From Hymenolepis diminuta (Eukaryota; Platyhelminthes; Cestoda; Cyclophyllidea; Hymenolepididae): 64,000 nucleotides of DNA. The notes under the pieces are model-generated. The model was not told the DNA's origin, searched no databases, and saw only the letters and a list, made by a program, of their open reading frames with translations. Where the stretch lies: the NCBI GenBank assembly GCA_900708905.1, contig CAADRB010000021.1, positions 584,258 to 648,257 of the forward strand, given 5' to 3'. This document shows, piece by piece, positions 1 to 12,908 of this stretch. A program made the position numbers and the translations under genes. Position 1 is the stretch's first letter. Every line of letters starts with the position of its first letter.

Positions 1-1
1 A

Positions 2-1018
2 TATGCCATCACAGTGGCAAGAAGAATCGGCGCAAAGATTTATGCGGTTCCAGAAGACATAACCGAAGTTAAACCACGAATGCTAATGACTGTCTTCGCT
101 TGTCTCATGGCGATCGACCTTGAAAAACACCATAGGGGTAGTGTCCCTCGTCTGAGCGCGTCGCCATCACCAACCCGTATGGGCTCAGTGACCTTCAACA
201 ATCACAAGAGATCCCCTTCAACGAGTAGAGATGATCGCAGTAGCTCAAAAAGTGTCTCACCTTACCGTACACCTAATCTATCATCTAATCTGTCAATTGG
301 CCGATCTCCAAGTCGGCCACAAAGTAGCTATCAGTGCTTTGTTGATGAAACTACTCTTGCCGAACGTCGTGCCACAATGAATAAGGTCTCAACACAAATG
401 GCAACTTATCGTGTCGAAAGTTTAATGGTGAAAAACAATCCACTTACCGTAGATATTGGGAAAGTCCAATACGCGGAAAAGGGAACCCACTATGATCCTC
501 CACAGAGGCGATTTTTCGGGTCACCTCCACCTTCGAGATCGCGTCATGGAGAACTCTTTTCTTCACCTCGATTGTATCGCAGTGAGATAGCAAAATCTGC
601 CACGGCTTTGGATCAAATAGGAAAATCTGGTTGTAAAGGAACCAATGGTACACCACAAACCTATCAAAGTGTAAAGAAAGTTGCAGGAGTAAATACAGTT
701 GAAAGGGGAATTCAATGTGAAGCCACAACTTGGAGGTCAACTATACCTTCGACATGGAATCGTGATTCCAAAGAGAGCGATATATTTGCCAACTCTGTGA
801 GGACAGTAGGAGGTAGCATTAGAACTGCGCCAAATGGAGTAGGAAGATATTCTCGTATGGATGGGGCAAAATCATTTCAAAGGCGTGGTTTCGCAGCAGC
901 TTACGAAGAATATGCTAGCAAGACGGTTCAAGCGAACCGTATTGGAGGAGATTCAGGAACACGTAGAGGCGGTGGAGGAAGGGTCTTTATGGCTGCAGAT
1001 ATTCATCGTAATCACTGA
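2..1018 (+). CDS. Fimbrin/plastin-like actin-bundling protein, last coding exon (5' partial) with long C-terminal tail
   Basis: The reading frame is open from the first bases of the window, so the exon starts upstream and there is no true start here. The first ~38 codons match the end of the fourth calponin-homology domain of fimbrin/plastin: a [15 protein letters not shown] run, then P-E-D-I-T-E-V-K-P and M-T-V-F-A-C-L-M. In known plastins the protein stops a few residues after this ACLM motif. Here the frame runs on without a break for about 290 more codons to TGA at 1016-1018. The tail is rich in Ser, Arg, Gly and Pro, strongly basic and probably disordered, with repeated S-P and R-S-P motifs and a glycine-rich end. 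The CH domains cross-link actin filaments in the cytoplasm; the tail's role is unknown and it could be a phospho-regulated or scaffold region. Family assignment is firm for the CH4 end. Continuity of the tail with it is seen directly in one frame with no intron. Confidence 0.85.
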   Translation, partial: YAITVARRIGAKIYAVPEDITEVKPRMLMTVFACLMAIDLEKHHRGSVPRLSASPSPTRMGSVTFNNHKRSPSTSRDDRSSSKSVSPYRTPNLSSNLSIGRSPSRPQSSYQCFVDETTLAERRATMNKVSTQMATYRVESLMVKNNPLTVDIGKVQYAEKGTHYDPPQRRFFGSPPPSRSRHGELFSSPRLYRSEIAKSATALDQIGKSGCKGTNGTPQTYQSVKKVAGVNTVERGIQCEATTWRSTIPSTWNRDSKESDIFANSVRTVGGSIRTAPNGVGRYSRMDGAKSFQRRGFAAAYEEYASKTVQANRIGGDSGTRRGGGGRVFMAADIHRNH

Positions 1019-1227
1019 ATTGATTATCCATTTTCTATTATTTAATCTTCTGATTACTTAATCTCTTGCCCGATTCTTCTTTCTGTGTTAATCCTTTGAC
1101 TTTATATGTGTTCATCCCGAATTAGATGCTCGTGTCTCCGTGTGCGCTAATTTTAGAGATTAAAATGCTATCTGATAAATTATGAACTTAGCTGATTTTT
1201 GATGCAATAATTATGAAATATCTTTCA

Positions 1228-1233
1228 AATAAA
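1228..1233 (+). other. Candidate polyadenylation signal of the fimbrin-like gene
   Basis: A perfect AATAAA lies about 210 bases downstream of the TGA stop of the fimbrin-like exon. The hexamer is frequent by chance in DNA this AT-rich, so only its position supports it. Confidence 0.4.
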
Positions 1234-4200
1234 TGAATTATCAATATTTGATCTTGCAAAACTACTAATCCATACTAAATAATTTCTAAATCAAATTAGA
1301 ATTAACGAAATTGAAATGAATTTGGAATAATGAAAGGATGATATAAAGGGGGTTGGCTATTTAGTTCTACATTTAAAGTTGTCAAAATCTAAAACAAGTA
1401 AGCTGCCAATGGTAAGCCAGAACAGACCTATTTGGGGATTTAAACACGAATTCAAAACGCTGGCGAATAGAAGAATAGGTCCCAAGTCCTCATTGGCGCT
1501 GTTCGGCATTCCTGCTACAAAATTTACAGTGGCTCTAATCCCACTTCAGCAGTTTGATTAAGCTGAGCCAGATATCCCCTCCTAGAACTAATGATCTTCC
1601 TATGGTAACAACGGCCTTTTCTGAGTGAGAGTTTCGTTGTAAAAATGTGTATAGAATAATTAAGAATGTATGAGAGGAGAAGAAGTAAGAAGAGAAATTG
1701 AGAGGAAGAGGAGAAGCGACATTATTAAACTGTGACACTCCAGACCTTGAAGAACAGGCGAAACGAGATGCGGTATGCCAATCGACTGATTTCGCGTTCA
1801 CTGCTTTTTTTGACAGCAGAAGTGTGGGTCAGCACGTGCAGGTACTACAAAAAATGAAGTGTCGATCAGTGAACTACAATTGCTAGAAGAGTTCTGAGTT
1901 AAGAGCTTATCATAGTAATGAATTCCGTTGTCCCGGTAATAGCACTATTTGAAAAAAGCCCAAATGGTGGTAATCTTAATGAAATTATATGTGCAATATT
2001 ATTATAAGCTTAAATAGGATGATTAACATAAGTTCAGTTTGGTAACTATTTTGTATAGACTAATTTTATTAGAAGGTTTGTACTAGCAGCTAGAGTATCT
2101 AACTTTTCCCTCAGCTATTCTTCAGACTATACCTTCCATCTTCTATCAATCTTCAACACGACAATGAGGCAGTAAACAAAGTGTATACCAATACATGCAG
2201 AGGAGGGTAGATGTGGTGGACACAGAGGTATGATTATTTTTGGGGCTCACAGAGACAGTTTAAATAGATTGAAGATAAACAAGTCGTGTCGGACGACAGC
2301 AAAAGCCCGATCACTCAGGCCGCACTGACTTAGCGGGTGAACAGCACCATATTTCCCGTATTTGGCTATCTAATTGCAGGTCATAATGATACAGGGGCAT
2401 AGGCGACTAGCTGAATGCTAAGGTCAGGCTGGCACATTGTGGGAAAATTTAGAGAAATTTACAAGGAATATAAAATAAAATTTTTATGCTTTTAAGAAAT
2501 GTGTGTGAAAGTTTACATGAAAAAGTTTCCGAAGTATAGAAAAAAAGTGTAGTTGGAGAAAGATGTGATAAATTGGTTCATTACAGTTAAATTGATGAGA
2601 ATAGGAGATCGAAGTTATTATTTAAAGCTTGTGCGGTTCCAGGTGAGGACTTCATTCTGATATGAAATGGATTACAACTGGTTTTTCAAAAATGTCCCAA
2701 GAGAAATAAATGATTTAAAAAATCTCAAAGATGGTCTTCAGGACAAAGTTAAACCTTTATCAAATTCCATTATATCCCCCCTCCCAAAAAAACAGAATAT
2801 TAAAAGTTATACCTCCATCTACTCAATTTGTGCCTTTCCCATCAACTTTAAATGAGTAATTTATTAAATAAGCGATGTGAACAGTTATTGTTCGGGAAAA
2901 GTTCCTGAATAAAACATAAATATATAATTGTCGAATGAATGGTAATCAGTAAACATTTAAAACATGAGTGACATTTCTGCAAAACATAAAATTTCCAGTC
3001 CTATAGTAATGGAATAAACAGACCATTTCATTTTATCGTCATTTTTTGAATTTTTATCAAGAAGAGCAAGCTCTACTGGAAACACCTAGATACAATGTGA
3101 GATTGCAGTTCGCGAGGGAGACATACCTGCACCGATTGTGGAGACCGATCACACTGGTTAACACTGAACAACATGACGGATGGTAGAATGCGGATTTCTC
3201 ATCGGTGATGGTTCAGAATACCTTTCTTTAATCGGTTTGAAAGAAAATACTTGTATTGTTTTAAACAGATAGGAGGCTTTTAGTATTCAAAAAACACTAA
3301 AAACAATAGTCAGTAGGAAAAATTGCAATAAAATGTTTGACATACCTATCAGATTGATATTCTGTTATGTTTTCTGGTTATTGACAGTTTTAAGAGAAAT
3401 AGACAGTCAACTATTTCTCAATTATTTGCTGGTAGAAGAAATAGTAACTATTTTTCCCGTTCCCAATATTTCTTCCATAAATAAAAATGTCATTTCCCTC
3501 TTAATTCCTCCACTGATAAAAGATACTTTGCAATTATGCCTATTTGTTTAAGCCGATGCCGACAGAGACGGAGTTTCGTTGAGACACGCATGTTTACCAT
3601 AACGTTCCCTGTGTTCTGCCGCAGGTTGCTGACTTCTCTGTTAAGTTGCTATATTACTGAGTTTAATAAATGGGTCGCTCTGTGAGATTACAACCGGGAC
3701 TTATAATTTATTGCGTTGTGACAGTTACCGTTACAGGATTTGCTTGTCGTTGAGGCGCAATATAGTTTGCAATTACCTGATCAAACCCGAAAGATATGCT
3801 TGTCACTAAGACTATATAAATAAAACTAAGTTATTCAAATACAGAGATTTGAGTAAAATACAATTTCGTATAGACCGTATTCTCTTACGGATTCTCTCAC
3901 ACAAAAGATTAGAGATTAAAAGCAATTCATATCAGGAAATTTTTAAAATTACACTCTTATTAAAACAACCAAACTCAGTGACATTCAACAAATATTTCAG
4001 AAGTAATATTTCCTAGTAAATGCAAAACTTTTTTCCTATTTAATATTTGAAATATCATTAGCAAGGTACAGGAGCCATTAAAATCCTTTCCATCATCTTT
4101 TTCCAGACAAAACAATTTCCTCGACTAGTCCACTGGTAATTTTACCTCTATGTCATTTCATGACAAAACCAGGATAAACGACTAACCACGCATTTGTCGC

Positions 4201-5639
4201 ATTTTACAATACTTTTCAAGTGCATCTAAAATATTACAATCGACTTTATGACAAGAATTTTTATAGAAAAGGCACTTTAAAATGATTGTACACACAATTA
4301 ATAAGAGGGAAAAATGCTAAGTATATATTGATTAACTGCGGTTTAAACTCTTGAAGAGGTATAAGCTTACCTTTTTTCTGTCATCAAACGAATTATAGGT
4401 GATTGTAAAACATATTACAATAATGTATTTGAATAAAAACCCATGTACCTGAACTGTTCGCACACAGCTTTGATTAATCAAAGTAGGGTTTTAGTTTTAC
4501 TCACCTAGCCCACAAAATCAGTAGTATTATTGAAAGTAATACTGATCCTGATTGTGTTTTATCAGTGGATACAAAAATAACGTAAAAGCTGCAATGCATT
4601 TTGTCTAAAATAGTATCATTGTGGAACTTCTGTTCGAGGACAAAAATCTAGGACACTTTTACACTTACAGTGGCTAAAACCACACAAATAACATAAATCA
4701 AACCCACAGAGTGTTTTTTAGTAGTCCTGCAAGCATGTTGGTGAGAATTATTTAGTAGAGTGAAGGAAAAACGGAACATTTAGGAGTGAAAAAAGAGAGG
4801 TGATTGATACTATCAAGTTGCGTGTTGAAGCATCAAATAAGATGCAATCAGACAGAAGGAGAATAACAATATAAATATAATAATACACTTTGGCTACTTT
4901 TTAATCACAAAATTTTGTTATTTCAATCAAGGTAGAGGTTCAATAAATCTACATGAAAGTTGTAATATGTAAGAGCTTTTTATGAATACTTAACCAGATA
5001 CCGGAGTGGACAATGAGCAGCTTAAAGATATCAAGAGTACACAATGTTAGTTGATGAGAGTACCAAATGGAATTAAACTTTCAAACTGGCCTATTTCTAA
5101 CTTTGGCCTTTAAACAACCTTGATAATAACCCGAGACCCTCAAGTAACACCGAGTAAATGGAAGTATCTCCTTGTAAGAATCTCCAGATGTACTAAGGTA
5201 CTGGCAAAATTTGGAATTCAAGGACGAGTTATTTGAATATGAAGATGAATAATAATACAGAGGAACGTAGATTACCAGGAATGATCACCCATAACAAAAG
5301 GTTACAAATTCTCCAGTGGAGTGCTGAGCGGTTTGAGAAATTGCAGACAGATACTTATGTATTATTTGAATTTCAAATAAAATCCCACACTATACATTTT
5401 ATCCTCATTATTACATTTTATATGGCGAATAATAATCAAAATATTTCACTTTTAAGATTCCTCTTGAGTAGACACAACTCGCAGAGCTCTGCTAACTTAT
5501 CATTTTCAGCTATCTTATCTCTGCAATGTTAGGATAGCTGCGGAAAGATAACTTTGCCTTCTCAATTAGTCGAAAAAGAAATGAATTGAAGTGACAAGAC
5601 TGACCTCTCCTGATTAAAAACAGGTCAGACAGCACAGAA

Positions 5640-5885
5640 TGTTACAGAAAGGTATTTGCTGCCGTCCAAGGGACGAATAATGAAATAGGAATTTTTAAAC
5701 GTTAGGTACCGATTTGCTAAATATTATACAACCCGAATCCAAGAATCAAATGACTTTGCCCTTAACATCTCTTTGCTCTCCTCTCCTTTGCCATTTGCTG
5801 GACTTGCAGTTATCCAAGTTCAATTCATTTTCACAATTTTTAACGATAAAATTGTTTGTATTACTGTAGGTAATAATAATAGTTT
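5640..5885 (+). repeat. Diverged dispersed repeat B, copy 1
   Basis: This segment aligns collinearly, by eye, with 44815-45080 in the same orientation. Matching blocks include CAACCCGAATCCAAGAATCA against CAATCCAAATCCAAAAAGTC, then a CATTTGYTGGACT block followed by CAGTTA, a TTTTCACAATT block, and a TACTGTRGRTAATAAT block. Identity is patchy with small indels, as expected of an old repeat. No terminal repeats or coding capacity are seen, so the class is unknown. Confidence 0.5.
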
Positions 5886-6115
5886 CACTTTAAAAATAAA
5901 TAGTTACTTGCCGTTCACTCTCTATTTGGCAAAATTAAGCCCTTACTCTTGCAATTATGGTAAGTTTTGTGGTATTCAATTTATTCAATGAGTTATTCAA
6001 AATAAATGAATTATGTAATTTAAATTCACTCTATTTATTCCAATTAATGTTAATTTATAATACTACCCAACTCGACTTTCGTCTTATTCAAACAGAAAGA
6101 GTCGTGATTTTCAAT

Positions 6116-6142
6116 AATACTGATTTAATTAAAATCAGTATT
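6116..6142. repeat. Perfect 11-bp hairpin with 5-nt loop
   Basis: AATACTGATTT at 6116-6126 and its exact reverse complement at 6132-6142 flank the loop AATTA. No gene is nearby, so it is unlikely to be a terminator in a eukaryote. It may be a chance palindrome or the centre of a small foldback element. Confidence 0.5.
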
Positions 6143-9100
6143 GCTTAGTGAAATTATGTAACCATTATCATTCAAATATTTGCTCACTTCTTATTCAGTT
6201 TCTGATCAATTTTTATAGAATTTTGATATGTTAGGAAAAGTGAATGGGGAGAAGATAAGCAGTACTCAAACCTTTTAAAACGAAATGCATTTTTAGTCGA
6301 CCCTCTTATGCCACCTTACGAAAGAAGATCCTAGTAACCAAATGAATCAACTTGTTACCAAATATGCAATTTGAGAATGGAAGCAAATTACACACACCCA
6401 CTCCATATATAGCTGTGGGCACTTAATATTAGACTTTTCGGGTTTAGTTGTTAAAATAATGGGCTGAAATAAGATCGGAGTATAAGACATAAAACAGCAT
6501 CTGAATCTTGGGTGAACCCTAAAATAAATGAATAAAATCAGCGAGACTGACAATCTTAATTAATCAACCGGTCAATAAACACAGGCATCCTGAGTAAGAA
6601 TTTTGCTGAATAATCCTGAGAATGAATCCCATAATATTAAATTTGTAACATGAGGCAGCGAATTAATCAATAGGTTAATATTACACAATCCTACTCCAAA
6701 TATCAAATAAAATAAAACTCTTTGACTTTATTCCCGATATTTTTCAATCCCACTCCTTTATCCTATATTTGGCGTTGTCATTACCTCATTTCTGTAATGA
6801 AAAGATGCAATTTTGCACATACTGTGGGTTATAATATACTAATAAAATCTATAAAATTCGATGGGGTCAACTATCAATCAGACGAAGAATATACAGGTCT
6901 TCATCAATTTCCTTGTTATAACAGCCACATTTATGTTCGTTTTGCCCACCCTTAAATAGTACATGCGTTTTGCCAATTTCATTGTTTTTTCGTTGCCAGG
7001 ACCCTCGGGATTTAAAATTTAATTGGTGACCGATTCGAAAATTCGGTTAGTGACCAAATTCAAGTAGCTATTAAAAGGGTAGCCTAAGTCAAAATATCCT
7101 CTGAATATCCGACTGAATGATGTATTTGGGCTCTCTCGACTGGGTCACTGTCGCCCCGATTCTGGACAGCTTCTTACTGCTATTATTGCTCTTATTAATT
7201 TCCCTGGCTTGCCAAATACTTTTGGATGTTTTGATAATGTGAAGGAAGTCATAAAAGTAAGAGCTAAAATCATTAATTCATGTCGAGTTGATTAATTATA
7301 ATCTTGCTAAATTATTAACTTATTTTATTCCATTTCAAGCCTAATTAAATAAGATTAATGTACCCAGAAATTATTCAAATAATATTATACTTTTAAGAGG
7401 AATGGGAATATTAAAATGTAGTTGTTTGTAATGGCAAATTCTCGTTATATTTAAGTCGTCGGAATGATGCCGCCAATGGGCTCTTTCGAACAGTTTTATA
7501 GTCCTTCAACACGAAATACGTGTATCTTATATAAGTGCTTGAAATCTCTAACTGCACCAAGATGCATCTGAATTTAGAGTAAAATGTGCAATAAATTAAT
7601 ACTTTTTGGTTTATACAATTGGCCACACATGTAGCATGCAAATTTACTCTTTAATAAATATCAACCCCAGCTGAATTGCTTCTAGATTGAATGATCACGG
7701 TGTTATTGATAAATAATACGTAATAAATTTGTGTGCCGGCAAGAAGCTAACAAATATACAACAAATGAATGGAATCTAGTAAGCATTCATACGTCAGCGT
7801 ATTGAAAATCACGGCACAATTTCGACGAATTAATTGATCAACACCCCATGATTAGAAAATTGAGGCTGAAAAAATCGTGAACTAGTCTTGAATCGTAGAT
7901 AAATATTACCGTCTTATCATTAATTCTGATAAATGCAAAGTAAATATTACTATCTGACCACCATGAAAATCACAATTTTTCCTTCGTACTTCTTGTTGTG
8001 CTTATAATTGCAATCCCTTGACGTCACCATTTTGCATCTTTCCTCAAAGCCCCTCATTAAATCCTCGATAGTGAGTATATTGAGGGGCGCAGGAGTGTAA
8101 CTTTGGTGATTTACCGAGGAGATTAATAAGGAGGACACTATATGCTGCTAAGTGGGTTGCGGTTGACTGTGCTAAATGAATCGCAAATCAGTGAGCAGAA
8201 GTTTAAACTGCCAGAATTCTTCAAGAGTATAACCGTTATACCCATGAACTGGCATTTTAAAGAAGGATAAACGCGTCTACTTACTTACAGACGGGTAGAC
8301 AAGATAGGGACTGCATTTTTCAGCTGTTTTGTTCAACAAATGATTTGTTAGGCGACTTTTTCCCTGACACTTTAAATATTTGGCCCAAATAATAGAAGAA
8401 AAATGTAAATGGCATTAAATTCTGCTAAGTTAACAACTTTAGACATTAATAAATTTTCACTTATACCAGTTTAATCGCTCTGCAATAATGATAATGGGAG
8501 CGGCACAACCACCAACTTTTCTTCTTGGGATAACTTAAATGCAAGCTTAAATAAAAAAAGATCTGGTATTTGAAATTCTTGACAATGAAACTACAGATAA
8601 TTTAAAAGCGGTGCAGTCGGCCTCTAATAAGACACAAGAGCTGCAGTGAAATCTTTGACTTTCAAGGGTGAATTCTTTATATTTTGCTTAATTTAGTATC
8701 GGTAAATGTAATAGTGTATACTGTATCCACTTTTGACTAAACTGTATTTTAATATGAATATTAGCCGACCATTTTGTTGATTATATGGACCAGACATATT
8801 ACAAAGTAGTTAGTATGTAAATTCGTACCGTCGTTCGTAGGCTGTTAAACAAGCCGATTGGTAGACTAATCGTGGGCTAATTGCCTACACAGACAGACCA
8901 TAGACAACTTAAATGTCTGGTGGAGAGTTGGCATACCGCCAAGTTGCAACAGCCCAAATTATGGTTAAATCATTTAAGATAACGCGTTTGGATTATTTCA
9001 TTATTTATTTGGTCTATTTGATCCAAAGGGTCACATCGAATGAACAATCTGAAAATCGACAAGTAGAGTTCTAAACTGAATCCATACTTTAAAGAGGAGA

Positions 9101-12100
9101 AAGCGAATTTTGAAGATTTAAGTCCGTGTCTAGCCTTTGAGATCTTTATGGATTGAATAAGTTGGGAAGCATTCTTTACGGTAGTAGCTTAAACTTGGAG
9201 GCGATCGGATGAGAATTGTACTAGATGTCAGTTTTAAATAGCGAAGTTTGACGTTTCTTTGTCGAACACTTCTTTGATAGCAAAAGAAAGCAAAGGTGAA
9301 AAGATCATTGCTGCAAAGTAATTACTAGCATAAGCCTCGATTTGCAATTGGCACAAATGAACCTACATCAACTCATCTCAAATAATGTAATTATTTTAAC
9401 AACTTCTATGCATCATCTTCAGAATTGGCCTCTATTCATTCTTTTGTTGAATCAGTTGAGAATTTATAAAAAGAACGGTGTCAATATGATAATGTAATTA
9501 TAAAAATGTAGGTTAATAATCGGCCGGAGATTTCGGAATATCTTATTGTGAAACTTAAATATAAGGGATTAATATGTGCTTTTGGTTTAATACCTGGGGA
9601 ATTAGACCATCGAGGTATTTAGACAAGTCATGCGGAATTCCTCTACCGGATATGCAAACCGCGTTTTATAAACGGGCCGATTAACAAACCGAACATTCCC
9701 GTATTCACGGTTGATTAACTTCCTCTCCAGTAAAACGCTCAAAGTATTTTACTTTGGTCGTTAAAATGGTGACCTCAATGTTTCCAAGTCAAGATTTTTG
9801 ACGAAAAGTAGCAATATTTATCTTACAAGCAATCGCAAGTCATGGCAAGCGCCTTGCGTGCATAGCCTGATTAAGCCTTTCCCTTTCTCCCCTACCATTC
9901 TCATTTTCTTATAAGAAGCTCGATTTTCATTTCCTTAAATTAATTTCCCACCTCCCCTTCCCGAAATTCGTGTGCGGATAAAAGTGGGGACTAATTTTTG
10001 GGAGAGCTTCTGAGCTATGTTCACGAGCTACAAGCCATGAGGTGAATATGTTGACGATGAGACACATCTGTATGAATCATTTTCCTTTCACAATGAAAAA
10101 AGAAGGTGGAGAGAACACAAATGGTTACTGTTAGATAAAGGCCTACTCTTTCCCCTTTTCTCCCCCTTTGACGCTGCGTTTTGACAATGTCTGAAATGGA
10201 CAATTAACCGGCGGCTACATTTGTTAGATTCTGAAAATTTGTGAATCAGCTACCGAACTCGGGCTATCAGTGAAATAAATGACAGAAACATTCGATTGAA
10301 TTAGGATAGCCAAAAGCCATGAACTTTGGAAAAGCGATTCCTTTTCAGCAGAACAGCAGTCTGCCACTTCGTTTTCTCAAAACCCACCTTGCACGTCAAA
10401 CAATCCAGCATGACTGCAAATTTCTGGCAAAGTTAAATTCTTATCGCCAATGCAACCCTTTTATAACCAGAACTTTATACTGGCAAATTCTATGGAAGTC
10501 GAGACATCATTCCTTTTAATAGCTCTAAAAATTAAGTTATTTATGATCTTGTGTTTTTCCTCTTCTTTTGCCTTGTGCATTATCTTCAACTTATTTATTT
10601 AATTAAAGGGCATTTTTTAAATTAATCTGCTTAAAACTAGCAAGGAATGGACATCCTGAGTGTAATTACAGACATACTGACGGCAAAAGATGCGCTTTCT
10701 GTGTTTTCAAAATTCTTTGTGGATATATATTTTTTGAAATTTTTTCTTTTTCTCTTTGGGCTTTCGCAAAAGTCGTCAGTTTATCAAGAGAGCTGAGTCA
10801 GCCCAGCTCTCTCAGTTGTAATCAGATTAAGAGCTCCTCTGTAGGGAAAAAAAAGGGAATTGTAAAATAGATTTCAGGCATTTTATACGCCTCTAGGGGA
10901 GAACGACTGATTGAGTTAGTTATTAATTGGATGGTCTAAGCCAGAACGTATTTTTTTCTTTTGCTGCTATCTTTAATGTTGGTATTGTCCGGAGTTGTCC
11001 TAGAGCAAAATGAACTTTTTAAATGGAAAATCTCCTTCTGGACATGCAAGCCTATGTGCTTGTAGAACGGAATGATGAATAGGTAACATTATTTCTCCCT
11101 CTACGATTTTTATCTAAAACTAGTGCTTTATTGAGGAGAATTAAATACTTAAGATTTCCTGAAAGAGAAGCAGTCTCTCTTTTAAAACAATTAATATCTT
11201 TGCACTATCACTTTTTCAATGGATTTTGATTTTCGATTTAATCCAGTTTCCAAAATATTTGCATTGTTCGACCTGTGATTCACACCTTGACCTCTAAGTT
11301 ATTTATCGATCTCCAGTTACACACCTTCTACTTTGCTCAACTATTTAGCTCCAATTTCCGTTTTCTCGTTAGTTGGCCGTCGCTTTCTCTCTATTCTCTC
11401 CTTATGTAATAAATATTATAGAATTGTCTCTGTCTTCTTCTTATACTGTAGTAGTCGATTTCGTAAAGTCTTGAAGAGCAATAATTAAATATTTTCCTAC
11501 CCTAAATTGGCTCTTCCTTCTTCAAACACAATTATATGAAAAAATGCGGAAAAAATCAGGGAAGAAAAACTATATCTAAACTATAGGAAATCTGAAGATA
11601 CAACATACCAATTTTAAATTAGATTTCCTCATAGCGCAAAGAATGTAGACCTATCTCTCTCACCAAGAGAAAAAGGATTCTTGCTTCCCCTCTCGAAGTT
11701 CAGCCTATATTTCCTAAAACGATACTGATCGCGACAAATATTTTTATGAGGAAGTATCTAAACAGAAAGAACCGTAGACTAGTCTGATTAAGGGGGGACA
11801 ATTACTCTGAAGTAGAATGTAAGAGTTAGTTAACCGGAAGAAAAATACTTAAGCTGAATGCTGGATTCTCCAGGTTAACCGATTGCTACGTAATAGGCTG
11901 TTAGTACTGTCTCATATCCAAACACTTCGAAGTTCTTATCTCAAAGCTCTTTGTTGATAGTACATGTTCGCAGTGTTCAAAATTGGTTGATTGGTAGACT
12001 GAGCCTAAGGAGTTGGTCAGAGGACCAAGGCTCACCCGATAAATACTAACTAACATATATAGTTATCTTAAGTTAAAAATTTACCAGTAAAAGTCCTTCC

Positions 12101-12892
12101 CACATACCCAGATGGTCTAAAGGACAAAGTAACAGCAGTTTTAATTCAGTTCCACTGATATCCTTAGACTTGTCTCCTCATCAAATGTGATCTTGGAGGT
12201 AAAATAATCGACAATTATTTGTAACCATTTTTTGATTTTTAAATGTAACATTGAATTAATTTACTTTCATTGCTATTGATAATTAATTCTTTATTTACAA
12301 TCTCATACAATTACATGAACAATTTGCATAATTATGATAACCGCACCGACGGAGTAAACAGGTTATTAAGCACAAATGATTAGCCTAGAATGCGATTTCG
12401 CGGAACAATTAAAATACACACACATATGCCTAAATATGGTGTTGTTTCCACTGAAACAAACCAGTTGTAAATATAACGACAGAATGTTTGAATATATATC
12501 ATTTATTTTACCATTTTGATTCAAATTCATTCATCTTTTGTGACAAAATTTATATTACTGAATTGTTATGATAAAATATAATATGTAGTTTCTTTTTATT
12601 GTCAACCGTCAAAAAATATGCTAATTATTATCAGAGCATTTTCCTAGCCCTACTTTATCCAAATTCTATCCCCTAATAACCTAACCAAAGAAATGAAAAT
12701 GTAAGTTCTATTTCCAGCGTTTCTTAGTAATAGTTAATGGCTGTGTTGATTTCAGCTAACTGATCGGTTGACTGAATTGAAAGTTTTGTTGTCTCACTTC
12801 GATATATCCGCCTCTTCGGATATTTTACAGTTCAAACATTGATATTAACTTCTTTGAGCCCTTTTGAGGGAACTCACTTTAATCCTTTAAGT

Positions 12893-12908
12893 TCTCTCTC
12901 TCTCTCTC
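12893..12908. repeat. (TC)8 microsatellite
   Basis: Eight uninterrupted TC units in an otherwise non-coding, pyrimidine-rich context. Confidence 0.85.
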
